This document shows positions 23,415 through 32,103 of a stretch of DNA of 64,000 nucleotides, in pieces. The stretch is from Mycolicibacter icosiumassiliensis (GTDB lineage Bacteria; Actinomycetota; Actinomycetes; Mycobacteriales; Mycobacteriaceae). Where the stretch lies: assembly GCF_900078685.2 (NCBI RefSeq), contig NZ_LT546170.1:44432-108431 (forward strand), read 5' to 3'. Numbering within the stretch: position 1 is the stretch's first letter; each line of letters starts with the position of its first letter. A model generated the notes under the pieces. That model was not told the DNA's origin and searched no databases. It worked only from the letters and a program-made list of their open reading frames with translations. The translations under genes and the position numbers were made by a program.

Positions 23415-24347
23415 TCAGGGTTGGTCGCGGCGGGCCACGGCGGTGGGCCCGGCGGTGCGCCAGTCTTCGACATCCGGCGGCAACCCCAACGGGGCGCGGT
23501 TTTCGTTATGAGCCGCCCAATGCGCATGGCCCAGTTGATGGATGTGGAAGCCGTGCCGCAGCGCCTCGGTGAAGCCCATCGCGTCGGCGGCACCGTTCAC
23601 CGAATCCTTGATCAGCAACGCGGCCATGGTGGGCAGCTTCGCGATGCGCCGAGCGAACTCCAGCGTCTTGTCCGCCAGCTCATCGGTCGGAAACACCTTG
23701 GACACCATGCCGAGCCGGTGCGCCTCGTCGGCGTCCAACGAGTCCCCGGTCAGCAGCAGCTCCTTGGCTTTGCGGGGGCCGAATTCCCAGGGGTGGGCGT
23801 AGTACTCCACACCCGGCATGCCCAGCCGCACCCCGACCACGTCGGAGAACCGGGCATTGTCTGCGGCCACGATCAGGTCGCAGGCCCAGATCAACATCAG
23901 CCCGGCAGAGATGGCGTTGCCCTGCACCTGTGCGATGGTGATCTTGCGCAGGTCCCGCCACCGGCAGGTGTTCTGGAAGAAGAAGTGCCACTCCTGCAGA
24001 TACGTCTTCTCCACCACCGGCTCCCGGGTGGCGCCGTGGGATTGGAACGTCGGGTGCTGCGCCGGTCCGGGCCGCCGCTCGAGCAACGTGGCCTCCGACC
24101 CCAGGTCGTGGCCGGCAGAGAAGTTCTTGCCCCGCGCGGCCAGGATCACCACCCGGACGGTGTCATCGGCCTCGGCGCGGCCGAATGCCTCGTCGAGCTG
24201 CACCAGCAGGGTGCGATTCTGCGCGTTGTGCACGTCGGGGCGGTTCAGCCAGATCCGGGCGATGCGCCCGTCGTCGAGCGTTTCGTAGTCGACCAGGCGA
24301 TCCGAAGTCTCGCCAGCGCGCTGCGATGCGGTGTCCGATGTGACCAT
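23415..24347 (-). CDS. Crotonase-family protein, possibly not a hydratase
   Basis: 310 aa from ATG 24347, with GGAGG 7 nt upstream; the open frame further upstream has no family similarity. Crotonase fold is clear (WLNRPDVHNAQNRTL, the oxyanion-hole region KNFSAGHDLG, then VQGNAISAGL). By eye the two catalytic Glu of enoyl-CoA hydratases are replaced: GGGCEL reads SAGLML and FGQPEI reads FSDVVG. It may be a CoA hydrolase, isomerase or a hydratase with displaced residues. Divergent from the small otsA-upstream gene. Confidence 0.8.
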   Translation of the reverse strand: MVTSDTASQRAGETSDRLVDYETLDDGRIARIWLNRPDVHNAQNRTLLVQLDEAFGRAEADDTVRVVILAARGKNFSAGHDLGSEATLLERRPGPAQHPTFQSHGATREPVVEKTYLQEWHFFFQNTCRWRDLRKITIAQVQGNAISAGLMLIWACDLIVAADNARFSDVVGVRLGMPGVEYYAHPWEFGPRKAKELLLTGDSLDADEAHRLGMVSKVFPTDELADKTLEFARRIAKLPTMAALLIKDSVNGAADAMGFTEALRHGFHIHQLGHAHWAAHNENRAPLGLPPDVEDWRTAGPTAVARRDQP

Positions 24348-24434
24348 TGCCTCCGCCCTCGTCGTCTTCGCACCACAGGCTACGGCGGCCGGCCCGAGCT
24401 GCCCGAGCCAGGTGTGACCGAGCGCGCACTTCGC

Positions 24435-24440
24435 TAGAGT
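24435..24440 (+). promoter_or_regulatory. Leaderless -10 of the otsA operon
   Basis: TAGAGT fits TANNNT and ends 6 nt before ATG 24447, with no ribosome binding site, so transcription likely starts at the start codon. Confidence 0.5.
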
Positions 24441-24446
24441 CAAGTC

Positions 24447-24620
24447 ATGCCTGCTAAATCCGAAGACGCCGACATCGAGGACGTGGAACCGCTGGCCGAC
24501 AGCACCGCGCGCCAGGCCCGGCGAGTGGTTGCCGCCTACGCCGAGGACGCCGACGAGTGTCGGGTGTTCCTGTCCATGCTGGGAATCGGGCCCGCGACAC
24601 CCGACAAGAACGGGGCGTAG
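24447..24620 (+). CDS. Small conserved protein upstream of otsA (Rv3489-like)
   Basis: 57 aa: starts MPAKSEDADIEDVEPLAD, continues with an ARQARRVVAAYAEDADEC helix and ends in a short Pro/Gly tail (LSMLGIGPATPDKNGA). Acidic N terminus, one Cys, no membrane segment. M. tuberculosis has a similarly small gene (Rv3489) at the same place. The TAG stop is directly followed by the otsA ATG, so the two are translationally coupled. Function unknown; a regulatory or structural partner of trehalose synthesis is a guess. The start is supported by a TANNNT box 6 nt upstream. Confidence 0.75.
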   Translation: MPAKSEDADIEDVEPLADSTARQARRVVAAYAEDADECRVFLSMLGIGPATPDKNGA

Positions 24621-26114
24621 ATGCCGGAGTCGGGGCCGCCCGGCGGTTCAGCGAGGCTCGACGAAGGAGAGCCGAAGTTGGGACCGCCGCAAGAACCCGG
24701 GGAGTCCGATTTCGTTGTGGTGGCCAACCGGCTGCCGATCGACATCGAGGTGTTGCCCGACGGCACGACGGCCTGGAAACGCAGCCCCGGCGGATTGGTC
24801 ACCGCACTCGAGCCCCTGCTGCGTAAGCGCCGCGGCGCCTGGGTCGGCTGGCCCGGCAGCCTGGACGCGCCCGCGGGGCCGATCGACGTCGAAGACTTGC
24901 GGCTGCATCCGGTTCCGCTGGACAGCACCGATATCGCCGAGTACTACGAGGGTTTCTCCAACGCCACCCTGTGGCCGCTGTATCACGACGTGATCGTCAA
25001 ACCGATTTACCACCGGCAGTGGTGGGACCGCTACGTCGACGTCAACCGCCGCTTCGTCGAAGCTGCGTCGCGCGCCGCCGCCCCGGGCGCCACGGTGTGG
25101 GTCCAGGACTATCAGCTGCAGCTGGTCCCCAAGATGCTGCGGGATCTGCGTCCCGACCTGACCATCGGATTCTTCCTGCACATCCCGTTCCCGCCGGTGG
25201 AGCTGTTCATGCAGCTGCCGTGGCGCGCCGAGATCGTCGACGGCCTACTGGGCGCCGACCTGGTCGGCTTTCACCTGGCCGGCGGAGCCCAGAACTTCTT
25301 GTACTTGGCCCGCCACCTGGCCGGCGCGGTGACCTCGCGGGGGTCGGTCGGGGTGCGCAGCCGGTTCGGTGAGGTGCGGTTGACCGATCGCACGGTGCGG
25401 GTAGGCGCCTTCCCCATCTCGATCGACTCCGGCGAGCTCGACCGCAAGGCGCGGGAACGCGGGATCCGGCGGCGCGCCAAGGAAATCCGGGCTGAACTGG
25501 GCCATCCTCGCAAGATCCTGCTCGGCGTGGACCGGCTGGACTACACCAAAGGCATCGACGTTCGGCTCAAGGCATTCAACGAGCTGCTGGCCGAGGGACG
25601 CGCCAAGCGGGACGACACCGTGCTGGTGCAGCTGGCGACTCCGAGCCGCGAACGGGTGGAGAGCTACCAGATCCTGCGCGACGACATCGAACGCCAAGTC
25701 GGCCATATCAATGGTGAGTACAGCGAGGTCGGCCACCCGGTGGTGCACTACCTGCACCGCCCGGTCCCCCGCGACGAACTGATCGCGTTCTTCGTGGCCA
25801 GCGACGTCATGCTGGTCACCCCGCTGCGCGACGGGATGAATCTGGTCGCCAAGGAATACGTGGCGTGCCGCAGCGACCTGGGCGGCGCCTTGGTCCTCAG
25901 CGAATTCACCGGGGCCGCAGCGGAATTACGTCAGGCCTATCTGGTCAACCCGCACGACCTGGAGTGCGTCAAGGACGTCATCGAAGCAGCGGTCAACCAG
26001 ACCCCGGAGGAGGGCCGCCGACGGATGCGGGCGCTGCGCCGTCAGGTGCTGGCCCACGACGTGGACCGCTGGGCCCGATCGTTCCTCGGCGCGCTCGCCG
26101 ACTCCGCGGAGTAG
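24621..26114 (+). CDS. otsA: Alpha,alpha-trehalose-phosphate synthase (GT20)
   Basis: 497 aa. Makes trehalose 6-phosphate from a nucleotide-glucose donor and glucose 6-phosphate, the first step of the OtsAB pathway in the cytosol. FVVVANRLP, WVQDYQLQLVPKMLR, GFFLHIPFPP, GVDRLDYTKGID and LRDGMNLVAKEYVACR are hallmark blocks, nearly identical to mycobacterial OtsA. The N terminus is odd: residues 10-26 (SARLDEGEPKLGPPQEP) are encoded by a diverged copy of the 57-bp unit in the SDR gene at 22968-23081. Remembered M. tuberculosis OtsA has an unrelated N-terminal extension, so this stretch is probably not catalytic. Confidence 0.95.
   Translation: MPESGPPGGSARLDEGEPKLGPPQEPGESDFVVVANRLPIDIEVLPDGTTAWKRSPGGLVTALEPLLRKRRGAWVGWPGSLDAPAGPIDVEDLRLHPVPLDSTDIAEYYEGFSNATLWPLYHDVIVKPIYHRQWWDRYVDVNRRFVEAASRAAAPGATVWVQDYQLQLVPKMLRDLRPDLTIGFFLHIPFPPVELFMQLPWRAEIVDGLLGADLVGFHLAGGAQNFLYLARHLAGAVTSRGSVGVRSRFGEVRLTDRTVRVGAFPISIDSGELDRKARERGIRRRAKEIRAELGHPRKILLGVDRLDYTKGIDVRLKAFNELLAEGRAKRDDTVLVQLATPSRERVESYQILRDDIERQVGHINGEYSEVGHPVVHYLHRPVPRDELIAFFVASDVMLVTPLRDGMNLVAKEYVACRSDLGGALVLSEFTGAAAELRQAYLVNPHDLECVKDVIEAAVNQTPEEGRRRMRALRRQVLAHDVDRWARSFLGALADSAE
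24647..24703 (+). repeat. Diverged copy of the 57-bp unit at the otsA 5' end
   Basis: Starts TTCAGCGAGGCTCGACG, then AAGGAGAG and GGGACCGCCGCA; about 50 of the first 54 bases match the SDR unit read on its coding strand, and the same reading frame is used in both genes. Confidence 0.85.
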
Positions 26115-26115
26115 C

Positions 26116-26150
26116 TCAGCCGACGGCGCCGACCTGCGGCGCCCGGCTGA
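26116..26150. terminator. Hairpin between convergent otsA and Rv3491-like gene
   Basis: TCAGCCG-AC-GGCGCC-N7-GGCGCC-CGGCTGA forms a 13-bp stem with a 2-nt bulge, starting 1 base after the otsA stop. No U-tract, as is usual in mycobacteria. It could terminate from both sides. Confidence 0.6.
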
Positions 26151-26170
26151 CGCCGCGCTTGCGATCGACG

Positions 26171-26710
26171 CTAGCTACACAGGTGGACCGGGTTGTCCTG
26201 ACAGGTCAGCGGGTAGTGAATGACCGGGTTCGGCAGCGGCGAGACGAACGTCAGCGTGAACGGGCGCTTCTCCAACCCGGGCTGCAACCCACACACCGCG
26301 GTGTGCGACTGGGTGTAGGTGCCGTTGAGGGACGTGTCGAACTGGTACATCTCATCGCTGCCGGCGGTGCTGCCGTCGGAGCACTTGGTGCCGGCCAGCA
26401 GCGGCGTCTTGTAAGTCCATCGACCGTTCGACAACCGGTAGGCCCCAGCCTGACCCGGCGGACCACTGCTTTCGACCTGCAGTTTGCAGCCGACCGCCAT
26501 GTGCAGCGGCACCCGGCCATCACCCACCGTCGGGACACACAGCGGGTAGATCCTCCAGGTCGCGGTGGTATGGCCGTCGTTGTAGGTGTAGACACCCTCC
26601 AGCGTGCCCTCCGGAATCGCATCGTCATCCGCGCCTGCTGGGACTGCCAGGCCGTTGGCCGCCGTCATCGCCGCAGCCAAGGCGACCAGACCACGAACGA
26701 GTTTTCCCAT
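26171..26710 (-). CDS. Secreted protein of unknown function (Rv3491-like)
   Basis: 179 aa with an N-terminal signal peptide (KLVRGLVALAAAMTAANG, cleavage near AGA-DDD). The mature part has several Cys, and its C terminus (CGLQPGLEKRPFTLTF, PNPVIHYPL) matches what I recall of M. tuberculosis Rv3491. ATG 26710 is chosen because GAGAGG lies 9 nt before it. It follows the Mce-associated genes on the same strand by 17 bp, so it may be the last gene of the mce4 operon; in M. tuberculosis the homolog is on the other strand as I remember it. Confidence 0.75.
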   Translation of the reverse strand: MGKLVRGLVALAAAMTAANGLAVPAGADDDAIPEGTLEGVYTYNDGHTTATWRIYPLCVPTVGDGRVPLHMAVGCKLQVESSGPPGQAGAYRLSNGRWTYKTPLLAGTKCSDGSTAGSDEMYQFDTSLNGTYTQSHTAVCGLQPGLEKRPFTLTFVSPLPNPVIHYPLTCQDNPVHLCS

Positions 26711-26727
26711 GGTGCTCATCCTCTCAG

Positions 26728-27216
26728 CTAGATCGGCGCGATATTGCTGATCAGCCACTTGCGGTCGATCTTGCGGAAGTCGACCCGCAACCGACTGCCC
26801 TCGTAGTACTTCTCCTTGGACTTGCCCGTCACAGTGCGGTTGACGAACACCAGCACCGACCCGGAAGTCCGGCGTGCAGCCATGGCACCGACGCCGACGA
26901 CATCGACCTGGTTCACCAACTGCTTCTCGCGAGCCTGCGGAATGATCTCGTTGGCGGCCCGCGCCTCGAACTCGCGACGGTAGTCGCCGGTGAACATCGG
27001 GTAGGTCTCGGTCAGGCTCCGCTCTACGGTCTTGTACTCGTAGCCGAGCACCTTGGGGATCTCGTCGGCTGTCAGCCTGACCAGCTCGGTGCGTGCCATC
27101 TGCTCTCCGCGCGCCTCGACCCGGCTCCAGTACAGCGCTCCCGCCGCGGTGCCCAAACCCACGAACGCTGCGAGCACCCCCACCAGAACGGCGAGCCAGA
27201 TCCAGCGGCCCGTCAT
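26728..27216 (-). CDS. Mce-associated membrane protein (Rv3492c-like)
   Basis: 162 aa. One transmembrane helix near the N terminus (WIWLAVLVGVLAAFVGLGTA), then a periplasmic NTF2-like domain (VLGYEYKTVERSLTETYPMF, ... KIDRKWLISNIAPI) typical of Mas proteins. These stabilise or assist Mce complexes in the cell envelope. ATG overlaps the stop of the gene upstream (ATGA), so it is part of the mce4 operon. Confidence 0.87.
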   Translation of the reverse strand: MTGRWIWLAVLVGVLAAFVGLGTAAGALYWSRVEARGEQMARTELVRLTADEIPKVLGYEYKTVERSLTETYPMFTGDYRREFEARAANEIIPQAREKQLVNQVDVVGVGAMAARRTSGSVLVFVNRTVTGKSKEKYYEGSRLRVDFRKIDRKWLISNIAPI

Positions 27217-27884
27217 CGGCTGCCGTCCGGCCACTTGAGGTCGTAGGCGGTCATGTTGCCGGCATCATCTTGGTGCACGATCACCCGCAGCGCATACGGC
27301 TGCGAAGGCTTGTTGACGCCATCGACATCGGTGGCGGTAGCCCGCATCGCCACCAGCACCGAAGCATTCGCGGCGATATCGTCGACTCCTTCGAGGGCCG
27401 CAGCATTGATGACGGCTTCGGAGCTGTGCTTGGTCTCGTGCAACAGCGCTTTGAGGTTCTCGGCGTTGGCGGCCATGGTGTCGCGCAGCGGGCCGCTGGT
27501 GCCCGCCACGAACAGATCCACCTGTTCGTTGATGGTGTCGGGCGTATAGGTGTACATGTTCAGCACGGTCTGGACCGCGGTGTCGATGAATCGCTGGTCC
27601 CGCTGCTGCGTCGCATCGGCATGCCGGTGTTGCACCCCGAGCGCGGCGACCAGCCCACCCAACAAGACCGACGCCGCCAGGCCGGCAGCGCCCGCTACTT
27701 GCGCGGTCTTGCGGGCGTTGGGCCGGCGCCGCGGCGGCGGTCCGGCCGGCCGGACCGCCCGCACCGCGGCGCGGCTGGGCGCCGGAATCCGTACCGCACT
27801 CGGCGGCGTCTCGGCGGCATCGCCCGCCGGTCCCGCAGCCCGCGAAGCCCGGCGCCGTATCTTCGCGTCGTCGGATCCGCTCAC
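27213..27884 (-). CDS. Mce-associated membrane protein (Rv3493c-like)
   Basis: 223 aa. An Arg/Pro/Ala-rich cytoplasmic N terminus (1-60), one membrane helix (VAGAAGLAASVLLGGLVAAL), then the extracytoplasmic Mas domain with VQTVLNMYTYTPDTINEQVD. GTG start overlaps the mce4F stop by 4 bp. Presumed structural or stabilising partner of the Mce4 sterol importer. Confidence 0.87.
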   Translation of the reverse strand: MSGSDDAKIRRRASRAAGPAGDAAETPPSAVRIPAPSRAAVRAVRPAGPPPRRRPNARKTAQVAGAAGLAASVLLGGLVAALGVQHRHADATQQRDQRFIDTAVQTVLNMYTYTPDTINEQVDLFVAGTSGPLRDTMAANAENLKALLHETKHSSEAVINAAALEGVDDIAANASVLVAMRATATDVDGVNKPSQPYALRVIVHQDDAGNMTAYDLKWPDGSR

Positions 27885-29578
27885 GTCTGCCTCGGTGCGA
27901 GCATCAGGTCAGCCCAGTTCTCCGCGGGCAGCCATTTGTCCGACCCGGACACGAACACTCCGCTGTTGCCGGCCGGATCCACGAACTTTCCGGCCCGGTC
28001 GTAGCTGCTGTAGGCAACACCGTTTGCCTCGGCAGGCAACGGTCCCGGAGCGGGCCCGGGAGCCGGGCCCGGCGCCGGGTCCCGCCCGTAGGGGGGCAGG
28101 CCACCGTTGCCCCCGGGACCGGTCGGCAGATTCTGGTCCGGCGGCGCGTAGTACGGCCACGGCGCCGGCGGGTTGGGGCCGAGCTGGTTCGGCGGGAACG
28201 GCAGCGGATACGGCGGGTTCGGTGCCGGGCCCGGACCCGCGGGCACACCCGGCGGCAACGCCACCACCGGCGGTCCGGGGTCGTAGTCGGTCGACGGCGG
28301 GATGTACGGGAACTTGTTCATCGGCCGCTGCATCCGGGGATCGGTGATCGGGGTGTCGTACGGAACCGGCGGACCGCGCCAGGTGTTGCTGCCCACCGGG
28401 ACGTAGCCCTGCGGGTCGCGGCAGAGCTGGATAGTCGGCGCACGCTTGCCAGGATATTCCATGCAGGGATAGTTGCGGGCGCCCCGAACTGCGCTCGGAT
28501 CGTTCTGTGCCGCCTTGCAGTACAGACCCTTGGGCAGTTCCCGGACGGTCTCGTCGGCCGGTGTGCGCATCTCGGTGAACGGCAGGAAGCCGACCGTGCA
28601 CGGCGGCGGGTCGTGCAGGTCGATCTTGAAGTCAAGCTTGACGCCCTCTTCCATCGGCACGCCACCGGCGACGGTGATCAGCGCCGCCATCAACGCCGGG
28701 AACACCACCAGCGCCTGTTCGATCGAATTGCGGTAGATGACGCCGACCCGGCCGAAGTTGGCGATGCTGGCCGCCAGGGTCGGGAACGAGGCCCGGATCC
28801 CGCTGAAGGTCGTGTTGGCCTCGTCGGTGACGCTGGGCAGGACCTGCAGCACCTCCCGCAGTTGCGGGTCGGCGTTGCGGACCTCGGTGGTGACCGTCGC
28901 CAATGACCGCGCCAGTTTCCGGATGTCGTCACCGCTGCGGATCTGGGCGTTCAAGAAGGGATCGACCTGGTCGATCAGCGCCGAGGTCGCGTCGAAGTTG
29001 TCATTGGCCTCGTCGATCAGCTGCCGCGACGAGGCGATCATCCGGGCCAGCTCCGGCCCCGACCCATTGAACCCGTCGAACGCGTTGCGCAGCAGATCAC
29101 GAAGGCGGCTGTTGGCGACGCTGTTGACCAGCGACTGCGCCTGGTCGAGCAGTCCGGCGATGTCCTGGCCGATGGCGGTGCGGTCCTGACCGATCCGGGC
29201 GCCGTTGCGCAGCGCAGTGGCAGCCGCGGACTGCACCGGCGGAACCAGGTCGATGTACTGCTCACCGATCGCGGACATGCTCTTCACGGTGGCGGTGACG
29301 TTGTCCGGAATCTTGGTGCTGCTGTTGAGCCGCATCTCGGCGTCGACGCCGTGCTCACTGAGCCGGATGGACTCCACCCGACCCACGGTCACGCCGCGGA
29401 AGGTGACGTTGGCGCTCTTGTAGATGCCGCCGCCGCCGATGAAGTCGGCCGTCACTTTGTAGGTGCCGATGCCCAGCCGGCTCGGCGCATGTAGATACAG
29501 GATCGCGATCGCACCGACGGCCAGCACTGTGACCACGGCGAAGATCCCGAGTTGAATTCGAACGAGGCGAGTCAGCAT
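27881..29578 (-). CDS. mce4F: Mce4F, MCE-domain subunit of the Mce4 sterol importer
   Basis: 565 aa. N-terminal membrane anchor (about 8-30), MCE domain (about 38-115: ADFIGGGGIYKSANVTFRGVTVGRVES), a long helical region, then a Pro/Gly-rich tail (about 410-530), longest of the six subunits as in other mce operons. Mce4A-F form a hexameric tunnel that carries cholesterol from the outer envelope to the YrbE4 permease. Last mce gene; 6 bp after mce4E. Confidence 0.92.
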   Translation of the reverse strand: MLTRLVRIQLGIFAVVTVLAVGAIAILYLHAPSRLGIGTYKVTADFIGGGGIYKSANVTFRGVTVGRVESIRLSEHGVDAEMRLNSSTKIPDNVTATVKSMSAIGEQYIDLVPPVQSAAATALRNGARIGQDRTAIGQDIAGLLDQAQSLVNSVANSRLRDLLRNAFDGFNGSGPELARMIASSRQLIDEANDNFDATSALIDQVDPFLNAQIRSGDDIRKLARSLATVTTEVRNADPQLREVLQVLPSVTDEANTTFSGIRASFPTLAASIANFGRVGVIYRNSIEQALVVFPALMAALITVAGGVPMEEGVKLDFKIDLHDPPPCTVGFLPFTEMRTPADETVRELPKGLYCKAAQNDPSAVRGARNYPCMEYPGKRAPTIQLCRDPQGYVPVGSNTWRGPPVPYDTPITDPRMQRPMNKFPYIPPSTDYDPGPPVVALPPGVPAGPGPAPNPPYPLPFPPNQLGPNPPAPWPYYAPPDQNLPTGPGGNGGLPPYGRDPAPGPAPGPAPGPLPAEANGVAYSSYDRAGKFVDPAGNSGVFVSGSDKWLPAENWADLMLAPRQT

Positions 29579-29584
29579 CGCAGG

Positions 29585-30772
29585 TCATTCCTCATAGTGG
29601 ACAGCCGTGCCGGGCGGGATCTTGAACGGGTCGGCAGCCTGTCCGGACAGGTTCGCCATCTCCCCAATCAAGAAATCGGGTGGGTTGAGGACGTCGTGCA
29701 TGTGCGGCATGTTCGGGTCGAAACCGCCAGTGGTGAATATGGTTTCGCCGAATCGGCGCAGGGTCATGTCGAAGATGACATAGACGTTGAGGAAGTCCCC
29801 GCGCACGGCGTTGCGCAGGTACATCGACGGGAACGGGAACGTCGGGATGAATGGGAACGCCGTCACCAACTCGTTGGCGTTGTCGGCGAACGCCTTGACG
29901 ACCGGGTACAGGTCTTTGATGTCGGCCGCGAAGTCGTCCTTGGTCTCGGTCATGATCCGCGACCCAACCGTGGCCAGCCTCTGCAGAGCCCCGAACGCGT
30001 CAACGATGTTGGCGCGGTTGTCGTTGAGCACCTGCAGCGCGGCCGGCATGGTGTCCAGCGCACGGGCCAGGCTGGGCGCACTGCGGGCCAGCGTCACACC
30101 GACCCGGTTCAGCCCGTCGGCGGCGGCGATGATGTCGCGGGCCTGGCGGTCCAGCGATGCGGTGAGCTCAGCCAGCCGGGGAATCAGACCGGCGAAGGTG
30201 CCGGCCCGGCCGGCGACAGCTGCGTACGTCTCTTCGGTGATGTCTTGTAGCGCACCCAGGTTGCCCTGGTTGACCACCACGCCCAGTGACGACAGCACTT
30301 CTTCGGTGCTGGGGTAACGCCCGGTACGGCTGAGCGGAATCTCATCGCCCGGGGCGAGCTTGCCGACCGCAGGCTGGTCGATCGGCTCGGACAGCTCGAT
30401 GTGCTGGGAACCCAGCAACGAGGTCTGCGCGACCTTCGCGATGGCGTTGGCCGGCAGATGCACGTTGCCGTCCAGCGACAGCTTGACCGCGGCATAGAAG
30501 CTGCCGTCGGGCTGCTGCACGGCCCGAATGCCCGAGACACTGCCGACGGTGACGTCGTCGACCATCACCGGCGAGTTCTGCGGCAGGGTGGTGACGTCCG
30601 GCAGTTGCACCGTGATGCTGTAGGAACCGCGGCCGTGACCCGCGGTTCCCGGCATGTTCAGCGAGTTCAGGCCACCGAATTGGCAGCCCGACAGCACCAG
30701 TGCCCCGGCGCCGAGCGCCGCACCCCGCCGGCCGACCCGCTGCAGCGCGCCTCCAAGAGACTTCACGCTCAT
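29585..30772 (-). CDS. mce4E: Mce4E (LprN), MCE-domain lipoprotein
   Basis: 395 aa from ATG 30772, which overlaps the mce4D stop (ATGA). A lipoprotein signal with lipobox LSGC puts the lipidated Cys at residue 30, as expected for the fifth gene of every mce operon. MCE domain follows (ITVQLPDVTTLPQNSPVMVDD), then helices. The longer open frame further upstream lies within mce4D and is not coding here. Confidence 0.92.
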   Translation of the reverse strand: MSVKSLGGALQRVGRRGAALGAGALVLSGCQFGGLNSLNMPGTAGHGRGSYSITVQLPDVTTLPQNSPVMVDDVTVGSVSGIRAVQQPDGSFYAAVKLSLDGNVHLPANAIAKVAQTSLLGSQHIELSEPIDQPAVGKLAPGDEIPLSRTGRYPSTEEVLSSLGVVVNQGNLGALQDITEETYAAVAGRAGTFAGLIPRLAELTASLDRQARDIIAAADGLNRVGVTLARSAPSLARALDTMPAALQVLNDNRANIVDAFGALQRLATVGSRIMTETKDDFAADIKDLYPVVKAFADNANELVTAFPFIPTFPFPSMYLRNAVRGDFLNVYVIFDMTLRRFGETIFTTGGFDPNMPHMHDVLNPPDFLIGEMANLSGQAADPFKIPPGTAVHYEE

Positions 30773-32103
30773 CCGCCCTCCCGTGGTGCACCGGCACCGG
30801 GTTGCGCCGGGCCGGTCGGACCGGGCGCCTTGCCCAGCTGCCCCGGCGCCGGCGGCGGCAGGAACAACCCGGCGACATCGTCGGTACTCGGCGGCGTGAC
30901 ACCCGGCGCCGGCAGCCACTTCAGGTAGGGCACCGGGGTCTGCGCCTTGGCCTCGGTGGCCGGCGTGTCGTAGATGATCTGGCCCTTGTAGGCGGTGATG
31001 GAGTTGATCGGGTGGAACAGCAGCGGCACGAAGTTCATCGACCACCGGCGCATAACCGGCCCCATCCGCTCCTTGCAGATCTCCGCCCGCTTGAAGTTGT
31101 CCGGCACCGAACCGATGTCGAAAACGCCACCACAGATGAACTGCACCGGGTTGGCGAAGTCGGGCAGCGACAGCAAGCCACTCAAGGTGCCCTGGGCGGG
31201 GTTGTAGATGTTGTAGAAGTTGACCAGGCCGTGCGGGGTGATGTGCAGCACCTGCTCGAAGTTGTCGCTCTGCTCCGACAACATGCTGGTGAACTCCGCC
31301 AGCTTGTTGACCTGTGCAATCAATGCGTCGTTGTTGTCGTGCAGGAAGCCCCGGACATCACGCAGCGCCTGGTTCAACGTGCCGAACGTAACGTCCAGAT
31401 CCTTCGAGCTGTCGGCCAGCACCGCCGACACCGCGGCGACATGGTCGGTGAACTGCACGATCTGTTCGTTGCTACCCGAGAGCGCGTCGACGAGCACCTG
31501 CAGGTTCTTGACGGTGCCGAACAGGTCGGTGCGCGAGTCACCGAGCCGGCCGGTGGTTGCCGACAGTTCCCGCAGTGCGCTGCGGAACGAGTCGCCGTTG
31601 CCGTCGAAGGTGTCCGCGGCCTGATTGACGAGTGTGCTGAACGCACCGTTGAGCTTGCCCTGCTCGGGTGCCAGTTGCGCGCTGAGCTGGGTCAGCTCCT
31701 GCTTGACCTCATCCCATTCGACCGGGACCGCGGTGCGGTCCTCGTCCAGCGTCGCACCGTCGGCCAGCTTCGCTCCCTCGGTGTATGCCGGGGCCAGCTG
31801 AATGACTCGCGCCGACACGATATTCGGCGCCATCAGCACCGCATGCACGTCGGCGGGCAAGGGCACGCCCTTGTTCACCGTCATGGTGATCTTGACGTTC
31901 TCGGCGCGCGGCTCGATGGATTCGACCCGACCGACCGGGACGCCGACAACGCGGACGTCGTCGCCCGGGTAGAGGCCCACTGCCGAGGCGAAGTAGCCGG
32001 TAATCCGGTAGCTGCGTTGCGCGGGCAGCACGACGTAGGCGGCGGCGGCCAGCAGTACGGCCAGCGCCCCGGCGAGGACGATGCGTGAATTTCGGCGCGT
32101 CAT
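30769..32103 (-). CDS. mce4D: Mce4D, MCE-domain subunit
   Basis: 444 aa. One N-terminal membrane helix (IVLAGALAVLLAAAAYVVLP), MCE domain (GYFASAVGLYPGDDVRVVGVPVGRVES), helical region and a Pro/Gly/Ala-rich C-terminal tail (about 395-444). Starts and ends in 4-bp ATGA overlaps with mce4C and mce4E, so the operon is tightly coupled. Part of the sterol uptake tunnel. Confidence 0.92.
   Translation of the reverse strand: MTRRNSRIVLAGALAVLLAAAAYVVLPAQRSYRITGYFASAVGLYPGDDVRVVGVPVGRVESIEPRAENVKITMTVNKGVPLPADVHAVLMAPNIVSARVIQLAPAYTEGAKLADGATLDEDRTAVPVEWDEVKQELTQLSAQLAPEQGKLNGAFSTLVNQAADTFDGNGDSFRSALRELSATTGRLGDSRTDLFGTVKNLQVLVDALSGSNEQIVQFTDHVAAVSAVLADSSKDLDVTFGTLNQALRDVRGFLHDNNDALIAQVNKLAEFTSMLSEQSDNFEQVLHITPHGLVNFYNIYNPAQGTLSGLLSLPDFANPVQFICGGVFDIGSVPDNFKRAEICKERMGPVMRRWSMNFVPLLFHPINSITAYKGQIIYDTPATEAKAQTPVPYLKWLPAPGVTPPSTDDVAGLFLPPPAPGQLGKAPGPTGPAQPGAGAPREGG

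Noticed and set aside
30772..31045. N-terminal extension of mce4E up to 31045
   Set aside because: It lies inside mce4D, lacks lipoprotein features and would place the lipobox in the middle of the protein.
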